DNA from: Ephemerocybe angulata | Taxonomy: Eukaryota; Basidiomycota; Agaricomycetes; Agaricales; Psathyrellaceae | Direction of reading: 5' to 3' | NCBI GenBank assembly: GCA_013368325.1 | Contig: JAACJK010000111.1 | Span: 925,886-989,885 of the forward strand | Length of the DNA stretch: 64,000 nt | Position numbers and translations under genes: made by a program | The notes under the pieces: generated by a model | What the model was told of the DNA's origin: nothing | Databases searched by the model: none | What the model saw: the letters and a program-made list of their open reading frames with translations, nothing else | Shown: in pieces, positions 55,323-64,000 of the stretch | How the letters are laid out: every line of letters starts with the position of its first letter | Position numbering within the stretch: position 1 is the first letter of the stretch

Positions 55323-56857
55323 TCAGTCGACGTTCATCGCATCCCCGCGCTCCCCTGCCTCAGCTGCGTCATCGCCTCCACCTTCCCCTTCCACTCCGTG
55401 CACGTCCTCGTCGTCGGAGTCGGGGAGGTCCGGTAACATCTCCCCCTCCTCCAACTCCCCTCCACTTACAGCCTCTGCACTGTCGTCCTCACCTTCATTG
55501 CCTTCTACATCCCCACCTCCCTCTCCTTCCCCATCCGCCTCGCCCTCAGCCGCGCCATCCCCATCGCCTTCGCCTCCTCCTACCGTGGAACTTCCATCGC
55601 TTCCTTCAACTTCAATGATCTCTCCTTCTTCGTTCCCGACCTCAGTTTCCGTCACCGGTGCGAATACGGGCGCAGGAACGCGCTCGCGACTGTCCTCGCT
55701 CCTTCGAGTTCTCTTCGTCCCATGCGCGTCTCCACACACCTCCTCCTCTGTGAGATATAACCTCTTCCGACGCGGTGTCCTATTCAACGCCACAAGTGCC
55801 ATCGTCATCCTCGTGGTGCGTTCGGACTCCTGTGTAGATGTTAATGACCCTGGACACAGTCCGACGAATGTCCTCTCACCTTTCTTATCGTATTATCCAG
55901 AAGCGTCAGACCACGCAACTGCAAGAGGATGCGCATGCGTTGCCCTTTGATGGGTACGCCAACGCAAGAGAAAGCGACCTCGACTACGTCTCCCACCTTG
56001 AATACGCTGGGTTCGCAAGGGCCGTAACTGCGGTTGTGCCGGTCAGCGAGAGTACTCCTCACGGAGGGAACGGTACTCACGTTGTAGACCCGTTAGCGAC
56101 CGCTCGTACGCAGTACTCCACGACGTTGTCGGCCGCGTGGATGAATTCGTCGGGTTGCAGCTTCCGGAGGACGTCGAAGGGGTCCACCCCCGGGAGAAAT
56201 GCCTGGTTCTTCTCGTACGGCACGAGAGCCCTGTCCGTGAAGTACCGCGAATGCACCTCCAGCGACTGGTGCCCTTCGTATGGGATAAACTCGATCTGGT
56301 CTACTTCCCTGTCGCGCGCGTGCTGGGCGAAGGCGTCGTGGACCGTCTGAAGCTTGTCCATGTATGCGTCATATTCGCTTGACCCGAATCCAGTGACCTT
56401 GACGTGCTGTCTGAGGTTCCTTATCCTGGATAGGCCTTTAGACCGAGGAGACGATACACTGTACTGGGGGTCAGTGCCCTTGACGGATTGCAGAGCTGCG
56501 TAGGGACTTACGGCGACTCCGTGAAGGGTGGTAATAGTTTACCGCACATAACTCCCTGCACTTTGAACACGACCTCGTCCTCCCGTCCATGATACGAGTC
56601 GAAGGTGGGTACTGGATGTCCATCAGGCGCATTTTGTCGATCTGGAGGCTTAATATTAGTCGTGTCCCTCTACGGTCGTAGCGGGGGCGTACAGACCTCT
56701 GCCTGCGCCAGGCTCACGAAGCCGTCTGCGATCGTCTGCAGCTGTCCTTTCCCGATGTCGCCCAACAGCCGGGCTGATTGGACACTTGGGTTAGTAGACA
56801 TCGTCGGCCATCTGTATTGTACTCACTGGCTTTGTCGACATCGTACTGGTGGTTCAT
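55323..56857 (-). CDS. Agaricomycete orphan protein with acidic tail
   Basis: Five or six exons on the minus strand join in frame. MNHQYDVDKA (56857) is followed by GDIGKGQLQTIADGFVSLAQAE, then DRQNAPDGHPVPTFDSYHGREDEVVFKVQGVMCGKLLPPFTESP, and SKGLSRIRNLRQHVKVTGFG. Next come IEFIPYEGHQSLEVHSRYFTDRA, FLPGVDPFDVLRKLQPDEFIHAADNVVEYC and VFKVGDVVEVAFSCVGVPIKGQRMRILLQLRGLTLLD. The 'DNVVEY' and 'VGD.VE..F' blocks recur in unnamed proteins of this fungal class. The last 110 residues are extremely acidic and Gly-rich (EEGEIIEVEGSDG, DSDDEDVHG). No enzyme motif is seen. It may be a nuclear or chromatin-associated protein, but that rests on the acidic tail alone. Confidence 0.6.
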
Positions 56858-57671
56858 TTGATGCGGGTGAATACGATGGGTAGGGTTATGGGGTCTCGAC
56901 TTTGCCGTTCATCAGTTTTATATCAGATCGATACTGTTTCGATGCTTTAGCCTTTGTCTAATATGGTGTCATGTCTCCATCGTACACGCACCTCCTAGTG
57001 GCAGCTAGTGGCACCCGCCCCGTATTCCGATCTCCATGCGCAGCCCCCAACCGCTTTCATCACCCCTCCGATGCATCTAAGTGCCTGCGGTCTGAGTAAG
57101 GAGTACCATCGGGCGCAAGTACCATGCTGTCGCTGCGCTTCAGATCCTATCGTCGCCTGTTAATCGCTTCGTTCTTTTTTAATTCCCCATATTGCTCTGC
57201 GTGGGGATGGACGTTGGTACCCCAGAAATATAGAGTGTGAGGGACGGATACATGCAGGGGCGCGGCGCCCTCGCCTGCCCGGTCCACGATCCCTGATCTT
57301 AGACTTATCTTTGATCAGATAAATAATCGGAGATCTCCGGGGGCATGTGATGTTGGTCTCGTGTCCAGGTACGACCCTGGCATGACGATGGAATCTGTCT
57401 TTGACGACCTCTTCTCTTCGGATGCGCACCCTCTATCCGCAAATTGTAGCTCGTCTGAATTTGGGGCTGGTAAGTTGCTGCTAGGCGCCCACATTTCCCT
57501 TTTGATTTCTTCGTGACACCATGTGGATAGCTTCCTCGATGGAGGACCAGCATGTGTTCCTCGGCTTTCCCAATGCTACGGGAGGGTTCTGTCTTTCCTG
57601 GCGACCTATAACTTGTTCGCTTGTTCGTTTTGGATCCCCCCTCGGCCATCTACCTGACCTTCGGTTTTACG
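56858..57671. other. Divergent intergenic region, no gene seen
   Basis: About 810 bases between two divergent orphan genes should hold both promoters. No motif stands out. Confidence 0.35.
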
Positions 57672-60600
57672 ATGTCTACCAAACCGTCTTACGCTGAAGT
57701 TGCTTCGCGATCTCCGTCCCCTACCTCTCGGTCTCCGTCGCCTGTGCACATTCCTAGTACTCCCACTCCCCGAGGAAAGCGTAAGGATGGAGCCTCCAAC
57801 GTGAAGGCGGAAACTCCCCGCACCCCCAAACCGGCCAAGGCTGATGCATCTCCGAGCAAGCGGTGAGTTCAATTGGCCTCCGCTTGTCTGCACCCCCACC
57901 TGATATGCTGCCTTGTAGCTCTAGTTCGTCTGGATTGTGCGTAGACTCGTCGCGTCTCTTACAGCCCTGTGGCTCTAACGTCCTTTGTTTATTGTCTCAA
58001 GTGTCACCAAGTTCAAAGCCGATGGGAGTACAGTCGAGGTTGAAGTCGACACCGCCTCAGACGACGACTCCGGGCAAGACGCGTATGTTCTCACCCACCC
58101 CTCTCTACCCTTGTTTCCTGACCTTTGGGTGTAGAGGTGTAGGGATGGATCCCAGCGACTCCATGTATTCGGGGAGGGCGTCAAAGAATCGCATTGAACC
58201 GGCGGCCCCCTCGATTATCGAAACTCGAGCCACGGCGGCTCGAAGAGCCTCCTCGCGCGTTAGAGCCGGTGAACCCCCTGCTTCAGGCAACTCTGGAGAA
58301 CGATCGAGGACCCAAGAGACCACTCGCGGCAGGAAGTCCAAGGCGTCCTCCAGTAAGCTCGCGGATGTTGTCCCTCCATCCGAAGTCATGGTCGAAGACG
58401 TTCCTTCAACCAGTACCAAGAGGTGTGATTCCTGTCCTCCTTCGTACACCTCACATTAACCCTACTTGCAGTAAGCGCCATCGCGCCCAGAACTCCGTCG
58501 TGCTCTCCGCCAATGAGGACACCAGCGACCATGACGCGTCTAAAAAGCGGTGCGTCGTCGAGTTCACAGCGCTTTATTAATTGATGTTCACCCGCATGAA
58601 CTGCAGCAGGAAACGCGTTCGCTTGGCCACGGATACTCCCCAGCATGTGCCATCTGACGACGAAGCTATGCCTGGGCAACTGGAGCAGTGCGTATAATTT
58701 AATGGTACTATCGGTCGGCGACACCCACGCTCATTGTCGTTCCCTTAGCTGTTCTTCCGACATGGACGCGGAGCAGGGCCCTGTAGCTGCTCAGCTATCC
58801 GATGACGACATGAGTGAAGGCGAGGCAGACTTGTCGCCTTTGACGGATATCGACATGGAAGAAGGAGAGGTTGATGCCGTTTCGTTCTCGGCTGAGCAGG
58901 ATGTCGAGCTCCAGGACGCGGCCTCTGCCTCGAGCGACGCCGATGCCGACGAAGGAGACGAGGAGGGTTCGGCTTATGGGCGCGGCTACGTGGAAGACGA
59001 CGCCGTCATGTCTGATGGAGAGAATGTGGGGGAAGGTCGGGAAAGTAGTACCGGGGGTCGCGCGAGCGCCATGTCATCCCCGCCAGGACCTCATGATGTA
59101 CCTTTGCACGACAACGAGACCGTCGGCTACGATTTGGATGACCCCTTCATGTCAGTTGAACACTCTGCACGCCATTGCCCGTATACTGACATGTCTTCCA
59201 GTGATGATGGTCCAGTCGCACCCGGACAATCGGCGGATTTTGAAAGTCCTACAGACGATGAGGACGGAGACCGCCACCACGACGGACCTGCCCCGGCCAA
59301 TCCTCCCTCCGTGTCCGAACATGGAGAGGGGTGTGGAGGCGATGACGAAGCCGTTCACGAAGCATCCATATCGGGGTACGTCTCCTACTCTCCGCTGTCT
59401 GTCGTGCCCGTATCCGTAGTAACAGTGCCATCTAGCGACTCTGCGTCATACCAAGGCTCCGAAGATGAAGGTGGCAGCGACGCTGCTTCCGTATATGCTC
59501 TCCCCTTGACGCAGCCTCGCCCATGGAAGACTCCAGGTGGAGGTCCCTCACTCCGTCCTGCGAGTAGCTACGATGAGCCGTCGTCACCCGCGACAGCTCC
59601 CCTTCTCGAGCACCAGGCAATATCTACGACGCGGCCTCAGCGGAACAAAAACACCAAGCCATCCGTTCCCGATCCAGGTGCCCGTTCGTCCCTTTTCTTT
59701 ACTTTCGGGTTGTGTTATGACTTATCATCGTTTATTTTCGTAGAATCCACCGTGAAGCCGAAGCCCTCTGTTTCGCAGCCTTCGTCCACGGCACATGTGA
59801 CTCCTGCGACCTCCGTCGAAGTGCTGGAGGCCAAGTCGAGTCAGTCAACTCCTCCTGCGAACGCTGTATCCTCAAAGTCGTCACCCGCCTCAGCGCGCCG
59901 TGTACGCTCCACAGGCTCATCAAGGAAGGACACCAAATCCGCCACGACCGCTGACCACGCTCCGCCTTCCACCGATAAACAGGTTGGACGTTCTTCGCGA
60001 CGTCGCAAAGCCGACAACAAGGAGAGCAACGAAGCGGGTAGTACACCAGACTCCCATGCCAAAGACCCAGCATCCTCACGGCTTCCCACTGATTCGGTCG
60101 ATGTACCTGAGAACAACCGTAACACAGAAAGCGCACAGTCACCCGACGGCGATCGACGGTCGTCCTCGACTCGTACGACGTCCCAGCCCGTCGATTCGTC
60201 TCCCTCCCCCCATCCACGCCGCGATAAGTCCACGAAGTCGAAACCCCTCGCCCCTCCACCGTCTTCGTCTGCTCCCAGTCAGGATGTCAAGCCAAAGCCG
60301 ATCAGGTCGAAGGAGCCTTCTGCATCGTCCGCGCCGTCTGCCACCCGTCAAGTCGATAAGTCCAAGCCAACAGTCACCTCGCCTTCTGCTCCGGTTCCCT
60401 CCCTCAACCAGGGTACAACGCCCACTCTTGTATCTTCACCCCCTCCTCCGCCATCCACCCCTCGTCCCAAGTCGTCAAGGTCCGGTGCCAGTGCAACGCC
60501 GACGTCCGCTGATCAAGTGTCCACTGCGACATCCGCCGCCACACCCGCCCATGTTTCCGCCATCTCGCTCGACAAGAAATCTGCCTCAAAGTCAGCTGCC

Positions 60601-62307
60601 AAGAAGAGAACCACCAGCGGAAGAGGGTCGACGTCTACTCCCGATGTGGCTGCGTCCTCTCCAGCTGTCACCTCACGAGAGAAGAAGTCTACTTCGAACA
60701 CGACCGTGTCCTCCGGACTGTCGAAGCCTGACCCCGAGCAACCCGTCAGCATCGTCTCCGCAGGGAAACAGAAAGCGTCGTCCCGTACCCCTGCCGCGCG
60801 CCCGTCTAAGGCGTCGGACCCCACGGCTTCGGTAGTTCGAGGATCGAGCCGCAAAGCAGCCTCTGGTAGCTCCCGTTCTGGTAAACGGTCCGCACCTGTC
60901 GATGCAGTCAAGCCGCCTGGCGACTCCGTTCACGAGGCTGGCGAGCAAGGAGAATCCTCTGAGCCCGTCGCTGGTTCTGCAGTTGAGGCGGGCGGAGGGT
61001 CCGAGGATGCCAAGCCACCTGTGCGCTCGACTCCGGTCGTGCAAAAGTCCGAGGCGGGCGGAGGATCAGAGGACGCCAAGCCGGCTGTCAGCTCTACCCC
61101 GGTCGTGCAGAAACCCAACGCCGCTCGTTCCTTCAAGTCTATGTTCAAGGAGCGGAATCCGGCTGTACCAGGTCGCGCACTCGCGGGCGCGTATTTCAAC
61201 AAGGCTCGCACACCTCCCGAAACCTGTCAGGTCATGGACGAAGCTCTGCAAGACCCGGCCCTGAAGAAAACGTACGAAGACTTAGATCCTGTATGGTTCG
61301 TCCTGTTCGTTGAAAGATAGGTGGTATAAACGACTTACCAGCTCTATCGGCGGTTTACAGGTCGGGCAAGTTTCAATTGTGGACGGATGTAGCCGGGAAG
61401 GGTACTTATTCATTCAGCAACTGGATTGACGACTGTCCTCTGCTCGACTACGAGTACGTTGCGATCGCTTCCGTCTGACCGCTCGCTTACCGTTCCTGTA
61501 TATCCAGTTCAGCCATAAACGCTATCGTCTTCAAGTCGCACAAGCAATTCCTCAATCCGTCTCGCGCATCCACGCAGAGTGTGTTGGTGCGCGAGCTCCC
61601 GCCGGGTACGAAGCTCCAGCTCTACACCAGCGATCGTAGAGTTGCAATCTGTCTGTCCGCGGTCCAGGCGACCCAGTCGTATATCACCGAGCCCTGCCCC
61701 GTCGGCGTCAAGCAGAAGAAGCTTCATGGCGTATTCCACAGTCAGGAGTTCGAGCGGATGGTAGGATTTGTCTGCTCCGCCTTTTCGAAGGAGCTTCTTG
61801 GTGCGCAGTTGGGGATGGACGAGATGCAGTTCTGCTCAAAGTCTTTGTTCGGTGGTAAGATACTTCTAACCCTCGCATATATCGTACCTAACCTCGCATT
61901 TATGAAGACGGTGATGTTCCCGCCCCTAGAAGATATTCTCCCTCGAAACCGAGTCCGGCCACTGCCTCCGCGTCGGGGTCTACGTCTGCACCTGTTGGGG
62001 ACTCGTTTAGCCTTGGCATCGAGGAACCAGTACGTGTGCTTTCCCTTCTTCTCCACTTTATCTTGCCATATGCTGACGTGATAATATGTGTCCAGTTCCC
62101 GTTTACGATTGCACCGGGTTCGTTCTGGACCTCGAGCGTGACCTGGACAGGCTCGATCAGCTACCCCGGTGGGACGGTGAGATCCCCCGTAATTCGTTCG
62201 TTGTCGTCGCATACACTTTGTCCGTGTTCCACGGAAAGAAGGGACAGTGGAAGGTTAGTTTCAATATTCGCTGGGTCATGCTTATCGGAAATGGCGAAGC
62301 GAGATGA
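57672..62307 (+). CDS. Large, mostly disordered Agaricomycete orphan protein
   Basis: The start MSTKPSYAEVASRSPSPTSRSPSP (57672) opens several small exons such as VTKFKADGSTVEVEVDTASDDD and a Ser/Lys-rich part. One long exon (58757-61300) then encodes about 800 residues of acidic and then Ser/Pro/Lys-rich low-complexity sequence. The folded part follows: SFKSMFKERNPAVPGRALAGAYFNKA, FQLWTDVAGKGTYSFSNWIDDCPLLDYD, AINAIVFKSHKQFLNPSRAS, VLVRELPPGTKLQLYTSDRRVAICL, KKLHGVFHSQEFERMVGFVCSAF and VPVYDCTGFVLDLERDLDRL. It ends WDGEIPRNSFVVVAYTLSVFHGKKGQWKVSFNIRWVMLIG (stop 62305-62307). I recognise the C-terminal domain as a recurrent Agaricomycete family without known function. It sits only 240 bases before a Helitron in the same direction and may be an associated or captured gene. 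Confidence 0.6.
60984..61115 (+). repeat. 66-bp coding tandem duplication
   Basis: Two adjacent 66-base units in frame encode EAGGGSEDAKPPVRSTPVVQKS and EAGGGSEDAKPAVSSTPVVQKP. The DNA differs at about ten positions, several of them silent. Confidence 0.8.
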
Positions 62308-62550
62308 TATCGTGAATCTTTTACCTCAGTAGCCTATCCAGTCGTGCCCTGATACTATATCGTCAACCCGCACTGTCCTGTATATCATAGCTTTCTATCA
62401 CCTGTGGCAATGTACAGAGATTAAACGTTTGTTTGTATATGTTATCACGTGAAGGCTTCGACTTGTGATTACACGTAATGGGACCGTTCTCCTGACTATG
62501 TACCCTTCTCTTTCGACAGCCACGTCTCTCCTACCATACATCCTCAACGG

Positions 62551-64000
62551 TTGTATATACCCTACTTATCCTCTGAAATGCATATCGACACAACTCGCCC
62601 TGACGATGCGTTACCCGTTACCCGTGATTCTGGTGCCGCCTCCCTCTACGGAGGCGGCGCACATGTGCAGAGAAGTTTACCTGGGCAGAGCTTGGGCCCT
62701 TTCTGGTGCAGAATGACCTTGACGGTCCCGCCTACGTGTCTGGAACATACGAACTCGTCAGATATGCCCCTCGTGGATCGATCGGGAATATACTCGGCTC
62801 TCATGACGGTGCGTTTGAGCTGGATGTCCCCTTAGAACTCCTTCTTCCCCACCTCAACTTGACCGAGCTCAAGTCTGTCGCCAAAGTCCACGGGCTCAAA
62901 CCGCAGCGAGGTCAATCCAGGGAATCCATTGTCTCCGTCTTGCGCGAGCATGTCTGTGGTGGTTGTGAACCCCACACGTCCATTTTCACTTGCTCGTCGT
63001 CTCGGGCGGGTCAGCCCATTCCCCGACCAGAGTATATTAACGACGCTATCAGAAGCATTAAGAGCTTCACTCTCGACGAGATCCTAAAGTTCGCGAATAT
63101 ACCTTCCGATGTTCAGCCAACGTACGCGTCCGGAGCTCGACTGTTGGCACTGGATGTCGTCGAAGATGCTGGTACTAGAACAGGGACGACCATCCTGGGG
63201 GACTCTTTCGTGTGTCACGACGTTCCTTGGATGACGCTAGCCAAGAAAGGTACTAACGGCACTGTGGTCTGCCTGGCTAGTCTCCACGGTGTGGAGTTTC
63301 CTGTACGTACCTCAAAGGCTGGGGGAATACTGGAGCTTGGAAAACACGTGTGCGTAGACTGCCCGTCCTATCATGCCGTGTTCGTCCCCGTTATCAAGCC
63401 AAAGGCTGCGCAGAAACCCAGGGCTGCTGACGTTGAACCCCATACTGTGGTCCTGGTGCCAGAAGAAGATGAAAGGGTGTTTAAATATCCCCCGCCTCCG
63501 TTGACCAACGCCGATAGACTGTCTATTGTTCGTGACTTCTGTGAGGACTTGCGACCCGAACATTTTGAAGAGTCTGGATGCGCGTCATGTGGCAGTTGAC
63601 CCTCCTGACTGAGCTTACGCCTCTCGAGTCGTTAGCGTGTTCGCTCGACCCCTTAGTGGAGCCCGGTCTAGCCAGACGCGAGCGCCATAGCTCGAAGGAT
63701 CCAATTGAATATGAATCTGGGCCCATTCTAGATAAATCTCTAACCGCGATATGTCCTGTTTGTGTCGACGCACTCAACAACGGCCGACGACCCCATAATG
63801 CGCTTGCGAATGGACTATGGGTAGGCCCTGTACCTAGTATCCTGGCCGATCTTACCTACGCTGAGCAGGTCTTGGTTGCCCGAATTCGAACTAACCGCTG
63901 CGTCGTTCGTGTCTCGTCTGCCCCCGGTCGACCGGCGCACTCAAAGATGATTGCTAACGCGATTTCATTTGCGTGTCCTACAATGAAAATTTATCACCAG
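62551..64000 (+). mobile_element. 5' part of a Helitron (DUF6570-type Rep/helicase gene), frameshifted
   Basis: A frame from MHIDTTRPDDALPVTRDSG (62551) shifts by one base near 62700 into VQNDLDGPAYVSGTYELVRYAPRG. It continues through a SAP-like helix pair (LLLPHLNLTELKSVAKVHGLKPQRGQSRESIVSVL), then FTLDEILKFANI, HGVEFPVRTSKAG and FCEDLRPEHFEESGCASCG. There the frame stops (TGA 63597-63599) and resumes one base off as LTLLTELTPLESLACSLDPL, then CPVCVDALNNGRRPHNALANGLWVGPVPSILADLTYAEQVLVARIRTNRCVVRVSS. That last part is the DUF6570 domain that precedes the Helitron-like Rep and Pif1 helicase domains in Agaricomycetes. The gene runs off the window end. Two frameshifts suggest an inactive copy or sequence errors. 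Confidence 0.8.

Noticed and set aside
55213..55950. Ser/Pro-rich plus-strand frame
   Set aside because: It is the antisense of the acidic tail of the minus-strand orphan, whose exons join conserved blocks.
1..64000. tRNA or rRNA genes, CRISPR arrays, bacterial operons
   Set aside because: GTTCGAA-like stretches (for example near 35612 and 48200) lie in coding or unstructured sequence without a cloverleaf. No spaced repeats or Shine-Dalgarno-led gene strings are seen.

Overview
The window reads as nuclear DNA of an Agaricomycete fungus (Basidiomycota). Genes are dense and lie on both strands. They are split by many introns of about 50-70 nt with GT..AG borders. The families fit this lineage: a CYP63-type P450, FunK1 fungal kinases, a NACHT NTPase, a DUF6698-like protein, a Plavaka-type DNA transposon and a DUF6570-type Helitron. 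I found no bacterial signals, CRISPR array, rRNA or recognisable tRNA.

Layout. 0.2-3.8 kb: an Agaricomycete-specific protein with a Gly/Asn-rich N-terminal motif, followed by (or fused to) a pseudokinase. 4.6-8.5 kb: NAA10 (-) and a CYP63-like P450 (+), head to head. 8.8-12.5 kb: a tandem pair of FunK1 kinases, the first split by a probable MITE. 13.7-18.3 kb: a divergent Tpt1-like 2'-phosphotransferase (-) and the phosphatidate phosphatase APP1 (+). 19.4-24.2 kb: an F-box/LRR-like protein (-) and an NYN-like/CCCH zinc-finger protein (+). 24.5-32.6 kb: a secreted serine carboxypeptidase (-) and the DNA polymerase alpha catalytic subunit (+). 33.2-35.6 kb: a NACHT protein (+). 36.1-41.5 kb: SPT20 (-) and HGH1 (+), head to head across 173 bp.

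42-47 kb is a decayed accessory stretch. It holds a gene fragment, an intact orphan with a possible PD-(D/E)XK-like core, and two related F-box-type pseudogene units, the second carrying an internal micro-inversion. 47.3-52.2 kb: a single-pass membrane-type orphan (+) and a DUF6698-like protein (-). 52.4-54.7 kb: a 3'-decayed Plavaka transposase. 55.3-62.3 kb: an acidic-tailed orphan (-) and a large disordered orphan (+). 62.5 kb to the end: the 5' part of a frameshifted Helitron that runs off the window.

Housekeeping genes (NAA10, APP1, POL1, SPT20, HGH1) alternate with fast-evolving accessory and mobile material. Translation and protein-quality functions (NAA10, HGH1), transcription (SPT20) and replication (POL1) do not form a cluster. 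The most striking signals are a short N-terminal motif shared by the orphan at 0.2 kb and the NACHT protein at 33 kb, the micro-inversion inside the F-box pseudogene repeat, the MITE-split FunK1 kinase and the Tpt1-like protein with changed catalytic residues. All gene models come from reading frames and splice sites by eye. Exon joins marked uncertain should be treated as such.
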